NCBI GenBank assembly: GCA_002707025.1
Contig: PALG01000028.1
Location: forward strand, 42,030-106,029
Origin: Flavobacteriaceae bacterium
Lineage (GTDB): Bacteria; Bacteroidota; Bacteroidia; Flavobacteriales; Flavobacteriaceae
DNA length: 64,000 nt
Direction of reading: 5' to 3'
The notes beneath the pieces were generated by a model that saw only the letters and a program-made list of their open reading frames with translations, made no database searches and was not told the DNA's origin. The first letter of the stretch is position 1, and every line of letters starts with the position of its first letter. The position numbers were made by a program, and so were the translations under genes. Positions 1 through 9,876 of this stretch are shown piece by piece.

Positions 1-1796
1 ACAAAGTACTTCGTGAAATTAAGGCTCAAGTAGAGCTTCAGCAGGAAGAATTTGGACGTATTTTTTCAGAAGAGATTGTTCCCGAATTGAAGTCTGAAAA
101 CATTCATTTAATCGACTTTACCCAGTTTTCCAATGTTCAGAAGGAAATTACAAAAACCTACTTTCAGGAGGAGCTAAAAGCCAAAACGGAAGTTTCGATC
201 CATCCCGTTTCTGGAAAGGAAAGTGTTTTTATTGAAAATGAACAACTGTACCTAGCGGCCCTTTTAAACAAAAGTGAATTTGTTCTGGTGAAAATTCCGG
301 AGGAAGAAGATCGTTTCTTCTCTTTTCCGAAATACAACGGTAAACACTACATCACTTTTATAGATGACATCTTAAAATACAACCTGAAGCAGAATCCGCA
401 AAGAGAGCATAACATTACTTTTTATTCGGTTAAAAAATCCCGGGATGCCGAATTGTATATCGACGATGAAATCTCTGGGAATTTAAAAGAGAAAATTGAA
501 AAATCGCTCTCCAGAAGAGAAACAGGCCAAGCCACGCGACTGTTGGTCGATCATAAAATGCCAGTGACGTTTCAAGAGATTTTGAAAGCACGGCTAGACG
601 TGTATCATTGCGATCTTATTATGGGAGGGACCTATCACAATTTCAAGGATTTTTTCAAATTTCCAAATCCGACAGAAAAACACCTTTCTGTAAAAGAGCT
701 TCCACCGCTACCTCACCCTGAACTTTCCTTGGAGAATTCCCTATTCCAGACTATCAAAGAGAAAGACCGTTTACTTTATTTCCCTTATCAATCGTTTGAG
801 CCCGTAATCAAGCTGCTAGAGGAAGCCGCAGAAGACCCTACGGTCACTACCATTAAAATAACGATTTATCGTGCCGCCGAAACTTCTCGCCTCAATGATG
901 CTATTGCGAGAGCCTCCAAAAACGGAAAGGAAGTGGTTATTTTTATTGAGGTGAAAGCTCGTTTCGACGAAGAAAATAACTTAAAATGGGGAAAGACATT
1001 TGAAGAAAATGGTGCTAAGGTCATTTATAGCTTTCCTGCCATCAAGGTACATTCAAAAATTATGTACATAGAAAGGGAGGTTTCAGAAAAAACAGAACGC
1101 TACGCCTACATTTCCACAGGAAATTTTAATGAAAATACAGCGAAAGTATACACCGATTTTGGACTCATGACGGCACATCCAGATATTACGGAAGACATTA
1201 ACAAGGTTTTTTTGGTGCTCGAAGGAAAAATGATCATTCCAAAAGCGGAAAAACTACTCGTCTCGCCCTTTAAAACCCGAGATGAATTTGAAAAATTGAT
1301 TCAAAACGAAATTGCCTTTGCAAAAGCAGGTAAAGAAGCCTACATCATTGCTAAAATGAATAGTTTGGAGGATAAGAAAATGATCGATTTACTCTATAAA
1401 GCTAGTCATGCGGGTGTTAAAATACGCTTATTGGTTCGAGGTATTTGCTGCTTGGTTCCAGGTATTAAAGGTCAAAGTGAAAATATTTATGTAACGAGTA
1501 TTTTAGATCGTTTTCTGGAGCATGCCCGGGTATATATCTTCGGAAATGACGGCAATGAAAAAATGTACATTGGATCGGCCGATTGGATGAAGCGTAATTT
1601 GAGTCACCGTATTGAAGTGGTAGCCCCCATCCTTGATACTGAAATCCATAAAACCATTAAAACCTTAATCGAGATTCAACTGAAGGACAACACCAAAGCC
1701 AGGGTGATCGATGTCCAACAAAAAAACGAGTATGTTCAAAACGGGAAACCTTCGTTACGTTCTCAAATTGAAACCTACCGCTATTTTGAAACATAA
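1..1796 (+). CDS. ppk1: Polyphosphate kinase 1, 5' end outside window
   Basis: PPK1 reversibly transfers the gamma phosphate of ATP to polyphosphate. The frame is open from base 3, so the first roughly 90 residues lie outside the window; about 597 are visible against a usual length near 690. The autophosphorylated histidine lies in KVHSKIMY (codon 1050-1052) and the second conserved histidine in EHARVYIFGN (codon 1521-1523). The phospholipase-D-like C-terminal domains are complete through the conserved MYIGSADWM motif. The gene runs tail-to-tail against the membrane pyrophosphatase gene, and the two share a hairpin terminator. A TTG at 87 lies inside the gene and is not its start. Family assignment is firm. 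Confidence 0.97.
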   Translation, partial: KVLREIKAQVELQQEEFGRIFSEEIVPELKSENIHLIDFTQFSNVQKEITKTYFQEELKAKTEVSIHPVSGKESVFIENEQLYLAALLNKSEFVLVKIPEEEDRFFSFPKYNGKHYITFIDDILKYNLKQNPQREHNITFYSVKKSRDAELYIDDEISGNLKEKIEKSLSRRETGQATRLLVDHKMPVTFQEILKARLDVYHCDLIMGGTYHNFKDFFKFPNPTEKHLSVKELPPLPHPELSLENSLFQTIKEKDRLLYFPYQSFEPVIKLLEEAAEDPTVTTIKITIYRAAETSRLNDAIARASKNGKEVVIFIEVKARFDEENNLKWGKTFEENGAKVIYSFPAIKVHSKIMYIEREVSEKTERYAYISTGNFNENTAKVYTDFGLMTAHPDITEDINKVFLVLEGKMIIPKAEKLLVSPFKTRDEFEKLIQNEIAFAKAGKEAYIIAKMNSLEDKKMIDLLYKASHAGVKIRLLVRGICCLVPGIKGQSENIYVTSILDRFLEHARVYIFGNDGNEKMYIGSADWMKRNLSHRIEVVAPILDTEIHKTIKTLIEIQLKDNTKARVIDVQQKNEYVQNGKPSLRSQIETYRYFET

Positions 1797-1826
1797 AAAA
1801 AGCCCGAAGAAAACTTCCGGCTTTTT
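1796..1826. terminator. Bidirectional terminator between ppk1 and hppA
   Basis: Inverted repeat AAGCCCGAAG / CTTCCGGCTT (10 bp, one mismatch, AAAA loop) flanked by A- and T-tracts. It sits between the two convergent stop codons and can serve both strands. Confidence 0.75.
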
Positions 1827-1847
1827 TAATATATAACTTAGAAATAT

Positions 1848-4292
1848 TTAGTTGTTGATTTCTTCTTCAACTTCTATCGTTCCATTTTCAACTTTTACTT
1901 CCGCATTTTTAAAAGCCTCCAGTTGTGCTTTTACTTCCGCTTCGGTTCCTTTAAAGGTTTTGGTTTCCGTGGTAGTTTCGCCTCCTTTAGTTGTTTCAAT
2001 AGTTACGGTAGCAACGGTTTCTTCACCTTCCATACCCATTTCTACTTTCACTTCCTTGGATACTTCCTCCACTACTTTAGTTCCTTCTTCCGTGATGACC
2101 ATTGTCTCACCTTCTGGGGTAGTTCCAGATACTTCAGAACCGTGTCCTCCCAAAATGGGTGCAATCACCAAACCTACCAAGCAGGTTAGTTTAATTAAGA
2201 TATTCATGGAAGGTCCAGAAGTATCTTTAAAAGGATCCCCTACAGTATCTCCTGTTACTGCTGCTTTGTGAGCATCACTTCCTTTAAAAGTCATTTCCCC
2301 ATTGATCTCTACACCTGCTTCAAAAGATTTTTTGGCGTTATCCCAAGCACCTCCAGCGTTATTCTGGAAAATAGCCCACATCACACCACTCACACAAACT
2401 CCAGCCATATACCCTCCAAGAGGTTCAGCACCAAAGATCAATCCAATAATAACGGGTGTAATGATGGTGATTAATCCCGGTAGGATCATTTCCTTTAAGG
2501 CAGCTTTGGTAGAAATCTCTACACACTTACCGTATTCTGGGGTTCCGGTTCCTTCCATAATTCCAGGAATTTCACGGAACTGACGACGTACTTCCTGTAC
2601 CATTTCCATCGCGGCTTTTCCAACCGATTTCATCGCTAAGGCAGAGAATACCACCGGAATCATCCCTCCTACGAACAAGGCCGCTAATACATCCGCTTTA
2701 AAGATGTTAATTCCGTCGATTCCCGTAAAAGTTACATAAGCTGCAAATAAAGCCAATGCCGTAAGCGCTGCAGAAGCAATGGCAAAACCTTTTCCAACTG
2801 CTGCTGTGGTATTTCCTACAGAATCCAAGATATCGGTACGCTCACGAACGTGATCTTCCAATTCGCTCATTTCGGCAACCCCTCCTGCATTATCAGCGAT
2901 AGGTCCGAAGGCATCAATTGCCAATTGCATAGCAGTTGTAGCCATCATCGCAGAAGCCGCTAGAGCCACTCCGTAGAATCCTGCCAATTCATAAGAACCG
3001 TAAATAGCAGCTGCAAACAATAACACACTCCAGAAGGTAGACTTCATCCCAACGGCAAGACCTGCAATAATGTTGGTGGCCGCACCCGTAGAAGAATTCT
3101 GAACGATATCCAAAACAGGTTTTTTACCTAAACTGGTATAATGTGCCGTTACAAAAGAAATTAAAGCTCCTACAGCAAGCCCGATACAGGCTGAGAAAAA
3201 TACATTCATAGAGGATACCATTTTATACCCTTCTCCAAAGAATTTCATGTTCATTTCGGAAGGAAGCATCCATTTAATCAAGAAATAACTTGCTGCCAAA
3301 GTAAGAATGATGGCCGCCCAGTTCCCCATATCCAATGCTTTCTGAACCTGTGGTTCTTTAGCATCGTTGTTTTTTATACTTACTAAAAAGGTTCCCAAAA
3401 TAGAAGCCAATACACCTACCCCGGCAATGACCAAAGGAAGGAGGATGGGACCCATTCCGTTGAAACTTTCACTCACCATGCCATTATCGGCCATATCCTT
3501 GATAATGTAGTTTCCAAGTACCATGGAAGCTAAAACCGTGGCTACATAAGAACCAAAAAGGTCGGCTCCCATACCCGCAACATCTCCTACGTTATCTCCT
3601 ACGTTATCGGCGATAGTCGCTGGGTTACGAGGATCATCCTCTGGAATTCCTGCTTCTACCTTTCCTACTAAATCTGCACCTACGTCGGCTGCTTTGGTAT
3701 AAATTCCACCGCCTACACGGGCAAACAATGCAATACTTTCAGCACCCAAAGAGAATCCCGCTAGGGCTTCTAGTACTACAGTCATTTCGTTATAAAAATT
3801 ACCACCTTCGGTAAGGAATTGTCCCATAAAGAACATAAAGAACAAACTTAAACCTAGAACTGCCAAACCGGCCACCCCAAGTCCCATTACTGTTCCACCA
3901 CCAAAAGAAACTTTTAAGGCTTGTGGCAAACTGGTTTTGGCTGCTTCTGCAGTACGGGCATTTGCTTCCGTAGCCACACGCATACCAATATTACCTGCTA
4001 ATGCTGAAAAAATAGCCCCAAAAATAAAAGCGGGAACAATCATCCAACTAGTGGTATCTACAATAGTAGAAATAACATATAACAATACTGCCGCGATAAT
4101 GGCAAAGATGAGAAGCAATCGGTATTCTGCATTTAAAAAGGCCAAGGCCCCTTCCTTAATACTTTTTGAAATAGATTGCATGCGCTCACTTCCGGCAGCT
4201 TGTTTTTTTACCCAGCTCATTTTAACGAGCATGAATAACAAACCTAGCACAGCAAGGGCGATAGGAACGTAAATAATGTTTTGTTCTAACAT
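1848..4292 (-). CDS. hppA: Membrane-bound ion-pumping pyrophosphatase, K+-dependent type
   Basis: This is an integral-membrane pyrophosphatase (814 aa) that couples PPi hydrolysis to cation export. The catalytic loops are intact: the [20 protein letters not shown] motif near residues 194-213 and [12 protein letters not shown] near 229-240. GNTTAA at 493-498 has alanine where K+-independent enzymes carry lysine, which predicts K+ dependence. The gate region reads DLFGSYVA, without the glutamate of Na+ pumps (DLFES) or of plant H+ pumps (GSYAE). A glutamate appears instead in the preceding helix (E185, GAES where many relatives have GGSS). Residues 715-814 form a hydrophilic Glu/Thr-rich tail beyond the last membrane helix. 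H+ is the likelier ion by analogy with flavobacterial enzymes, but this is inference. Confidence 0.96.
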   Translation of the reverse strand: MLEQNIIYVPIALAVLGLLFMLVKMSWVKKQAAGSERMQSISKSIKEGALAFLNAEYRLLLIFAIIAAVLLYVISTIVDTTSWMIVPAFIFGAIFSALAGNIGMRVATEANARTAEAAKTSLPQALKVSFGGGTVMGLGVAGLAVLGLSLFFMFFMGQFLTEGGNFYNEMTVVLEALAGFSLGAESIALFARVGGGIYTKAADVGADLVGKVEAGIPEDDPRNPATIADNVGDNVGDVAGMGADLFGSYVATVLASMVLGNYIIKDMADNGMVSESFNGMGPILLPLVIAGVGVLASILGTFLVSIKNNDAKEPQVQKALDMGNWAAIILTLAASYFLIKWMLPSEMNMKFFGEGYKMVSSMNVFFSACIGLAVGALISFVTAHYTSLGKKPVLDIVQNSSTGAATNIIAGLAVGMKSTFWSVLLFAAAIYGSYELAGFYGVALAASAMMATTAMQLAIDAFGPIADNAGGVAEMSELEDHVRERTDILDSVGNTTAAVGKGFAIASAALTALALFAAYVTFTGIDGINIFKADVLAALFVGGMIPVVFSALAMKSVGKAAMEMVQEVRRQFREIPGIMEGTGTPEYGKCVEISTKAALKEMILPGLITIITPVIIGLIFGAEPLGGYMAGVCVSGVMWAIFQNNAGGAWDNAKKSFEAGVEINGEMTFKGSDAHKAAVTGDTVGDPFKDTSGPSMNILIKLTCLVGLVIAPILGGHGSEVSGTTPEGETMVITEEGTKVVEEVSKEVKVEMGMEGEETVATVTIETTKGGETTTETKTFKGTEAEVKAQLEAFKNAEVKVENGTIEVEEEINN

Positions 4293-4331
4293 AGTTAAGT
4301 TATTTAGTAAAACTTTTCAATTTTGCGGTTG

Positions 4332-4339
4332 CAAAAGTA
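4332..4339 (-). promoter_or_regulatory. Predicted -7 box for hppA
   Basis: Reverse-strand TACTTTTG matches the Bacteroidota -7 consensus TAnnTTTG, 40 bp before the hppA ATG. No clear TTG was found at the -33 spacing. Confidence 0.5.
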
Positions 4340-4380
4340 GTAAAATTGATTGGTTATGGAAATTATTAATTAAGAAGAAT

Positions 4381-6867
4381 TTAAAACGAAAACCCGAATA
4401 CGCCCGTAACGCCAAAACGCCTAGCCTCAGGATTGTCCAAATAATTCCCTCGAAAGTTGAAATCGATTCTGAATATCTTAAAGATATTTCCTACCCCCAC
4501 GCTCCATTCCCAGTAAATATCCTCGGGTGCCGTATAAATTACCGGATTCCCCATAGGATCCACATTCAAAGCCTGATTGGCTTCAGAAATTTGCCCATAT
4601 ACTGCTCGAAACCCTACGACTTCTCTTAAATTTAATTTTCGAATTCCAGGAATGCGCCCAAAAATCCTTCCGCCGAAATTATGCTGCATATGGAAAGACA
4701 CATAGGTATCGCTTACGAATTCATAAAAATCCAACTGATTGAAGGTGTTATAGATACTGAAAAGGGTTTGGTTTCCAGGGATCGGACTTAACAATCCTAA
4801 CGGCACCTCTCCATAGATCTTTCCTGCTTCAATGGTGGTTAACATTCTTCCGAAGCCTCCAATATTCCAAGGCTGCGTATACAAACCTTGCACTTTTTGG
4901 TATTCGAAATCACCGCCCAATACATCTTTTAGTCCATTTGTAAAGCTGGCAAAGAATATAGGAAAGTCATCGTTCACTACTTTTTGCTCTACGCCATAGC
5001 CAATGGTTTTCCGCCCGGGTGTATAATTAAGGCTCAAATCGATTTCGGGTTGTTTGAGTTCCGATTGGATGGTTCCGTTTTCATCAATATAACTCAGGCT
5101 GAACGTATCGGTTGCCGATCGCAGGGTTCTATAGGCCGCCGTTATCCTAAAAATAAAATTTTTGGCAGGTTCCATTTCAAAGCCTATAGTACTTAAATTG
5201 AGATTCGTCAATTTGTCGTTGGCACCCACGGTGATAAGAGAAGATGACGCCAAATTTCTTCCCAGCACATCGGTACTGGAGGTTAAGCTCGCTCCGGTTT
5301 GTTCCACATCCCGCCGATTTCCCCCAAAAATGATCAATCGGGTTTTACGGTCCAGCAAAGCTTTTCCTGAAATGCCATATTTAAACTTATTGTCCCTAAA
5401 ACCATAGGCCATAAATCCTTCCAATCGCCAGGGATCGTTTTGCCCAAAGTAGGTCCTTCCCCCTGCACGAACACGAATTCCTTCCGCTTCGTTAAATCCG
5501 AAGGTGGAAAAAATAGGTCCAAAATCGAAATTATCGAATTCATAATAGCCAGAAGCCAGTGTTGCCCCTAGATTGTAAAGAGTTTTAAAACGAGGTACTG
5601 TTTTTAAGGTATCTAGCATTTTATAAACCCCTTCTTCATCTTTACTAAGCGGTTCCATTCTACGCTCGTTCCAAAAATCATCCGATCGATTATAGACTTG
5701 CTCTTGATAGGGGTCTAACTGAGCTTTGTAAAATTCTTTTCCTTTTTCCTTATCAAATTCGTAGTTGTCGTATAGGGTGGTACGTTTACCATAAACCCCG
5801 CGGGCGCCTTCTTTTTTCCGAAGACTGAAATCGCTCATAAAATAATCGCGGGTGATCAAGAAAATGGAGTCGTTCAAAACTTCAAATTCCTGTTCAATAT
5901 AGACATCACGAACCCAGTTAAGATTGGCACTTTTGGACGCCTGAAGGTTGATTTCCTTAATGGCCCAAGTAGAATCGTTTACCCAAAAGTCGCCCTTGAA
6001 GGTGAGTTCATTTTTCCGCCTGGGATAATAAATGATATTGTAGCACCATTTGTTGTCGCGAAAGGCGCTATCCAGTAGCACATAGTTATAAACATCAATT
6101 CCTGTAGTAGATAGCGGACTTGTAAAGGCCTTATCAAAAAACTTCAGGTAATTATCGTACACGTTGTAATCACTGTACAAGTCTTTTACGAAGGCAATCA
6201 AAGACTGGTTATTCTCAAAACCAGACGCTTTATTTCCTTGCAGCACTTCTTTTTCTTCATTGAGGTTATTATCCCCGTAAATTTCAGAATAAGCTTCATT
6301 AACGAAAATAGGTAAGTACGTATTCCCAGTGATATTTGAGGTATCCACTTGATCGAACACAAACTCCATTCCTTTAAAAATCTTACTTTTTATCAAGGCA
6401 GAGTCGATGGTATTCAAGTCGAATTCCAGTTTTTCGTATTTATCGTATTGGTATTGCTTAAACTTTTTAACACCGTTTTCCCGACGATTCTCCCAGATTT
6501 TCCGAAGGATATCAATAGCTGGGTTGTTCTTCTTAGAAGTTTTTCCTGAAAAAACTACCACTTCATTGAGAGCTTCCACTTCTTCCTTAAGCACAATCTC
6601 AAGATTGTAGTTTACTTTTTTAGGGAGCGGAAAGTCTTTCATTTCATAACCCACAAAGGAAATCCAAAGTGCCTGATGGTTTTCGTCGCTTTCCAAATAG
6701 AATCGGCCATTTTCATCGGTAATGGTACCCTCGTTGGAATCTTTAAAAATTACATTCGCGAAGGCAACCGGCTCTCCAAATTCATCTTTTACTTCACCGC
6801 TTGCTTTTGTTTGCGCCACTAGGGCTGAAGCAATCAATAAGAGAAATAGGAATGCTAGTTGCTTCAT
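4381..6867 (-). CDS. DUF5686/carboxypeptidase-regulatory-like outer-membrane protein
   Basis: An 828-residue exported protein. A signal peptide (MKQLAFLFLLLIASALVAQ) is followed by a carboxypeptidase-D regulatory-like beta-sandwich at about residues 22-95 (GEVKDEFGEPVAFANV), the DUF5686 region, and a C-terminal half of alternating beta strands ending in GVFGFSF. A terminal phenylalanine after a strand is usual for outer-membrane barrels. No TonB box or plug domain is evident, so it is not a TonB-dependent receptor. It lies 53 bp after pdhB on the same strand and may be co-transcribed. The precise function is unknown in the family; an outer-membrane location is inferred. Confidence 0.85.
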   Translation of the reverse strand: MKQLAFLFLLLIASALVAQTKASGEVKDEFGEPVAFANVIFKDSNEGTITDENGRFYLESDENHQALWISFVGYEMKDFPLPKKVNYNLEIVLKEEVEALNEVVVFSGKTSKKNNPAIDILRKIWENRRENGVKKFKQYQYDKYEKLEFDLNTIDSALIKSKIFKGMEFVFDQVDTSNITGNTYLPIFVNEAYSEIYGDNNLNEEKEVLQGNKASGFENNQSLIAFVKDLYSDYNVYDNYLKFFDKAFTSPLSTTGIDVYNYVLLDSAFRDNKWCYNIIYYPRRKNELTFKGDFWVNDSTWAIKEINLQASKSANLNWVRDVYIEQEFEVLNDSIFLITRDYFMSDFSLRKKEGARGVYGKRTTLYDNYEFDKEKGKEFYKAQLDPYQEQVYNRSDDFWNERRMEPLSKDEEGVYKMLDTLKTVPRFKTLYNLGATLASGYYEFDNFDFGPIFSTFGFNEAEGIRVRAGGRTYFGQNDPWRLEGFMAYGFRDNKFKYGISGKALLDRKTRLIIFGGNRRDVEQTGASLTSSTDVLGRNLASSSLITVGANDKLTNLNLSTIGFEMEPAKNFIFRITAAYRTLRSATDTFSLSYIDENGTIQSELKQPEIDLSLNYTPGRKTIGYGVEQKVVNDDFPIFFASFTNGLKDVLGGDFEYQKVQGLYTQPWNIGGFGRMLTTIEAGKIYGEVPLGLLSPIPGNQTLFSIYNTFNQLDFYEFVSDTYVSFHMQHNFGGRIFGRIPGIRKLNLREVVGFRAVYGQISEANQALNVDPMGNPVIYTAPEDIYWEWSVGVGNIFKIFRIDFNFRGNYLDNPEARRFGVTGVFGFSF

Positions 6868-6920
6868 TGCAATTTTAGGTTCGTGAATTGGGAATCGGGA
6901 ATATCGGGAAAAAGTAAGAC

Positions 6921-7901
6921 TTAGTCCTTGTATAATACTTTTTTAACAGCTTTTATAACATCTTCACTATTGGGCAACCATTCCTCCAATAAAACAGGAG
7001 AATAGGGCGCTGGGGTATCGGCTGTATTAAGTTTTACAATAGGGGCATCTAGATAGTCGAAAGCTTGAGATTGCACCTGATATGTAATTTCGGTCGCCAC
7101 ATTTCCAAAGGGCCATGCTTCTTCCAAGATGACCAATCGGTTGGTTTTCTTCACACTTTCCAAAATGGTTTTGTGGTCCATAGGGCGTACGGTACGAAGG
7201 TCTATGATTTCACACTCAATCCCTTCTTCCGCTAATTTTTCGGCAGCAGCATAGGCTTCCTTAATAATTTTTCCGAAGGAAACAACGGTAACATCTTTTC
7301 CTTCCCTTTTAATATCTGCTACCCCCAAAGGAATTAAGTACTCTCCCTCTGGCACCTCTCCCTTATCACCATACATTTGTTCACTTTCCATGAAAATCAC
7401 GGGATCGTCATCACGAATGGCACTTTTCAATAATCCCTTTGCATCGGCTGGATTGCTAGGCACCACCACTTTTAGACCCGGACAGTTGGCAAACCAACTC
7501 TCAAAAGCTTGCGAATGGGTCGCTGCCAATTGGCCTGCAGATGCGGTTGGTCCTCGAAAAACGATAGGACAATTAAACTGTCCACCACTCATTTGGCGGA
7601 TTTTAGCCGCATTGTTAATAATTTGATCAATCCCTACCAAAGAGAAGTTAAACGTCATGAATTCGATGATAGGACGGTTTCCATTCATCGCACTTCCTAC
7701 CCCAATCCCGGCAAAACCCAATTCGGAGATGGGAGTATCGATGACCCTTTTAGGGCCAAACTCATCCAACATCCCTTTACTAGCCTTGTAAGCACCGTTG
7801 TATTCGGCAACCTCTTCGCCCATTAAATAAATACTTTCGTCGCGACGCATTTCTTCGGTCATCGCTTCACAAACAGCTTCTCTAAATTGTATGGTTTTCA
7901 T
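6921..7901 (-). CDS. pdhB: Pyruvate dehydrogenase E1 component, beta subunit
   Basis: The beta subunit of the alpha2-beta2 pyruvate dehydrogenase E1, which decarboxylates pyruvate with thiamine diphosphate and passes the acyl group to E2. At 326 aa it has normal length. The N-terminal pyrimidine-binding domain carries MGEEVAEYNGAYK, and the conserved region near FRGPTASAGQLAATHSQ is intact. A transketolase C-terminal domain follows from about residue 195. The alpha subunit and E2 are not in this window, so the complex is encoded at more than one locus. The leader holds a perfect inverted repeat (7925-7941) between a predicted -7 box and the ATG. Confidence 0.96.
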   Translation of the reverse strand: MKTIQFREAVCEAMTEEMRRDESIYLMGEEVAEYNGAYKASKGMLDEFGPKRVIDTPISELGFAGIGVGSAMNGNRPIIEFMTFNFSLVGIDQIINNAAKIRQMSGGQFNCPIVFRGPTASAGQLAATHSQAFESWFANCPGLKVVVPSNPADAKGLLKSAIRDDDPVIFMESEQMYGDKGEVPEGEYLIPLGVADIKREGKDVTVVSFGKIIKEAYAAAEKLAEEGIECEIIDLRTVRPMDHKTILESVKKTNRLVILEEAWPFGNVATEITYQVQSQAFDYLDAPIVKLNTADTPAPYSPVLLEEWLPNSEDVIKAVKKVLYKD

Positions 7902-7924
7902 GCTCTAAATTCAAAAAGGATTAC

Positions 7925-7953
7925 CCTGAAAAAATTTCAGGAAGACAAAAATA
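7925..7953 (-). promoter_or_regulatory. pdhB promoter box with inverted repeat at the expected start of transcription
   Basis: Reverse-strand TATTTTTG at 7946-7953 is a consensus -7 box. Directly downstream is a perfect 17-bp inverted repeat, CCTGAAA-AAA-TTTCAGG (7925-7941), covering the expected +1. It could be an operator or a small leader hairpin. Confidence 0.45.
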
Positions 7954-8085
7954 ATACTATTTGAAAAGTTCTTCACACTTTTTAGAAAAATTCTAAAATT
8001 TTATTATGCATGCATAGGAAAATTGATTAGATTGTCGTATCTTCGTAGCCCAAATCAGAACGATCAAAAAATAAAAAATTACTTC

Positions 8086-8826
8086 ATGAAAATTTTAGTG
8101 TGTATAAGTCACGTGCCAGACACGACTTCTAAGATCAACTTCACGGAAGGAGACACCCAGTTTGACACCAATGGTGTTCAATTTGTCATTAACCCAAATG
8201 ATGAATTTGGCCTTACCCGAGCCATGTGGTTCAAGGAAAAACAAGGCGCTTCGGTACATGTAGTGAATGTAGGAGGCCCTGAAACCGAACCTACGTTACG
8301 CAAAGCTTTAGCCATAGGGGCCGATGAAGCTATTCGGGTAAATACCCCTGCCACTGATGGGTTTTCCGTAGCGAAACAACTAGCACAGGTAGTGAAAGAG
8401 GGTGGGTATGACCTGGTCATTGCCGGACGTGAATCGATTGATTATAACGGGGGCATGGTTCCTGGGATGCTTGCCAAAATTACAGGAGCCCACTTTGTGA
8501 ACACCTGCATAAGCCTTGAGGTTGAAGGGACTGAAGTAACAGCTATCCGTGAAATAGATGGCGGAAAGGAAACCCTTAAAACTTCGCTTCCTTTGGTGGT
8601 AGGCGGACAAAAAGGATTGGTTGAGGAAAGCGATCTTCGTATCCCCAATATGCGCGGTATTATGCAAGCCCGTTCCAAACCCCTACATGTGAAAGAACCT
8701 GCAGAAGCTTCCGCAGAAACTTCCGTTAGCAAATTTGAAAAGCCAGCTCCCAAAGGAGATGTAAAACTGGTAGACAATGTAGATGATCTCGTAAACCTAT
8801 TACACAACGAAGCAAAAGTAATTTAA
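8086..8826 (+). CDS. etfB: Electron transfer flavoprotein beta subunit
   Basis: The beta subunit of ETF binds AMP and partners with EtfA to carry electrons from acyl-CoA dehydrogenases to the quinone pool. The ATG at 8086 gives MKILVCISHVPDT, the usual EtfB beginning, and 246 aa, a normal length; an upstream TTG at 8023 would add 21 unrelated residues and is rejected. The conserved motif VVAGRESIDYNGG-like (VIAGRESIDYNGGMV) and the C-terminal helix that wraps EtfA are present. It precedes etfA by 3 bp, so translation is probably coupled. A weak -7-like TATCTTCG lies at 8038-8045. Confidence 0.96.
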   Translation: MKILVCISHVPDTTSKINFTEGDTQFDTNGVQFVINPNDEFGLTRAMWFKEKQGASVHVVNVGGPETEPTLRKALAIGADEAIRVNTPATDGFSVAKQLAQVVKEGGYDLVIAGRESIDYNGGMVPGMLAKITGAHFVNTCISLEVEGTEVTAIREIDGGKETLKTSLPLVVGGQKGLVEESDLRIPNMRGIMQARSKPLHVKEPAEASAETSVSKFEKPAPKGDVKLVDNVDDLVNLLHNEAKVI

Positions 8827-8829
8827 GAT

Positions 8830-9792
8830 ATGTCAGTACTCGTATATACAGAATCCGAACAAGGAAAATTCAAAAAAATAGCGCAAGAAGCTGTTTCTTA
8901 CGCCAAAGGCATTGCCGATATGATGGGCACAACGGTTACCGCCGTTTCCGTGAATGGTGAAGACACCGCCTCTTTAGGAAACTATGGTGCTTCAAAAGTT
9001 TTGGAGGTAAATAACGATGCCTTGAAAAACTTCAATGCGGAAGCCTATGCCGATGTGGTGGCCAAAGCAGCACAACAAGAAGGGGCTCAAGTAGTGGTGC
9101 TTTCTTCAAGTGCCAATGGAAAATACATGGCTCCTTTAGTAGCCGTAAGCCTAGAAGCAGGATATGTTCCTAATGTTACAGGACTTCCCGAAAGCACCGA
9201 CCCATTTAAAGTAAAACAAAGTGTGTTTACCAACAAAGCCTTTGCCGTTACTGAAATTAATACTCCTGTAAAAGTGATTGGTTTGGCCAAAAATGCTTAC
9301 GGAGTGAAAGAAAATGATACCAGCGCCACCACAGAGGCGTTTTCACCAGAATTCAGCAAAGGCGAAATAGAAGTTGTATCTGTGGACAAAGCCACCGATA
9401 AAGTTACTATTGCGGATGCTGAAGTGGTGGTGTCGGGAGGACGTGGCCTAAAAGGTCCCGAAAACTGGGGAATGATTGAAGACCTTGCGAATGTTTTGGG
9501 AGCAGCAACCGCCTGTTCCAAACCGGTAAGCGATATGGGATGGAGACCTCATAGCGAACACGTAGGCCAAACGGGAAAACCAGTAGCCTCCAATTTATAT
9601 ATTGCTATTGGTATTAGTGGAGCCATTCAACATTTGGCAGGAATCAACGCTTCCAAAGTGAAGGTGGTAATCAATAACGATCCGGAAGCACCTTTCTTCA
9701 AAGCAGCAGATTATGGTATTGTAGGCGATGCTTTTGAGGTTGTTCCACAGTTGGTAGAAAAATTAAAAGAGTTTAAGTCACAAAACGCATAA
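8830..9792 (+). CDS. etfA: Electron transfer flavoprotein alpha subunit
   Basis: The FAD-binding ETF partner (320 aa). The C-terminal FAD domain is clear: GGRGLKGPENW near residue 201, then DMGWRPHSEHVGQTGKPVASNLYIAIGISGAIQH in conserved order, with NNDPEAPFF contacting the flavin. The N-terminal domain shares the EtfB-like fold. With etfB it forms a two-gene operon closed by a strong terminator. Neighbouring metabolism (pdhB) fits aerobic energy generation. No acyl-CoA dehydrogenase or ETF-quinone oxidoreductase gene is visible nearby. Confidence 0.97.
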   Translation: MSVLVYTESEQGKFKKIAQEAVSYAKGIADMMGTTVTAVSVNGEDTASLGNYGASKVLEVNNDALKNFNAEAYADVVAKAAQQEGAQVVVLSSSANGKYMAPLVAVSLEAGYVPNVTGLPESTDPFKVKQSVFTNKAFAVTEINTPVKVIGLAKNAYGVKENDTSATTEAFSPEFSKGEIEVVSVDKATDKVTIADAEVVVSGGRGLKGPENWGMIEDLANVLGAATACSKPVSDMGWRPHSEHVGQTGKPVASNLYIAIGISGAIQHLAGINASKVKVVINNDPEAPFFKAADYGIVGDAFEVVPQLVEKLKEFKSQNA

Positions 9793-9820
9793 TTTTTGTT
9801 AATTTGTGCCTTCACAAAAG

Positions 9821-9866
9821 GGCTGTTCAAAATAAGGTGGGTCCTTATTTTGAACAGCTTTTTTTA
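9821..9866 (+). terminator. Strong terminator after etfBA
   Basis: Perfect 16-bp stem (GCTGTTCAAAATAAGG-type arms, 9822-9837 and 9843-9858), TGGGT loop and a seven-T run. It is the longest perfect hairpin noted in the window and isolates etfBA from the DUF151 gene that starts 11 bp later. Confidence 0.93.
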
Positions 9867-9876
9867 ATGAAAGGGA

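Noticed and set aside
1852..2271. Long open frame antisense to the pyrophosphatase tail
   Set aside because: Ser/Thr-rich translation produced by the biased Glu/Val codons of hppA on the other strand; no signal, domain or start context.
4381..6867. DUF5686 protein as a TonB-dependent receptor
   Set aside because: It shares only the regulatory-like N-terminal domain; no plug domain or TonB box is present.
8023..8085. etfB start at TTG 8023
   Set aside because: Adds 21 residues unlike the EtfB N-terminus and covers the likely promoter region; ATG 8086 fits the family.
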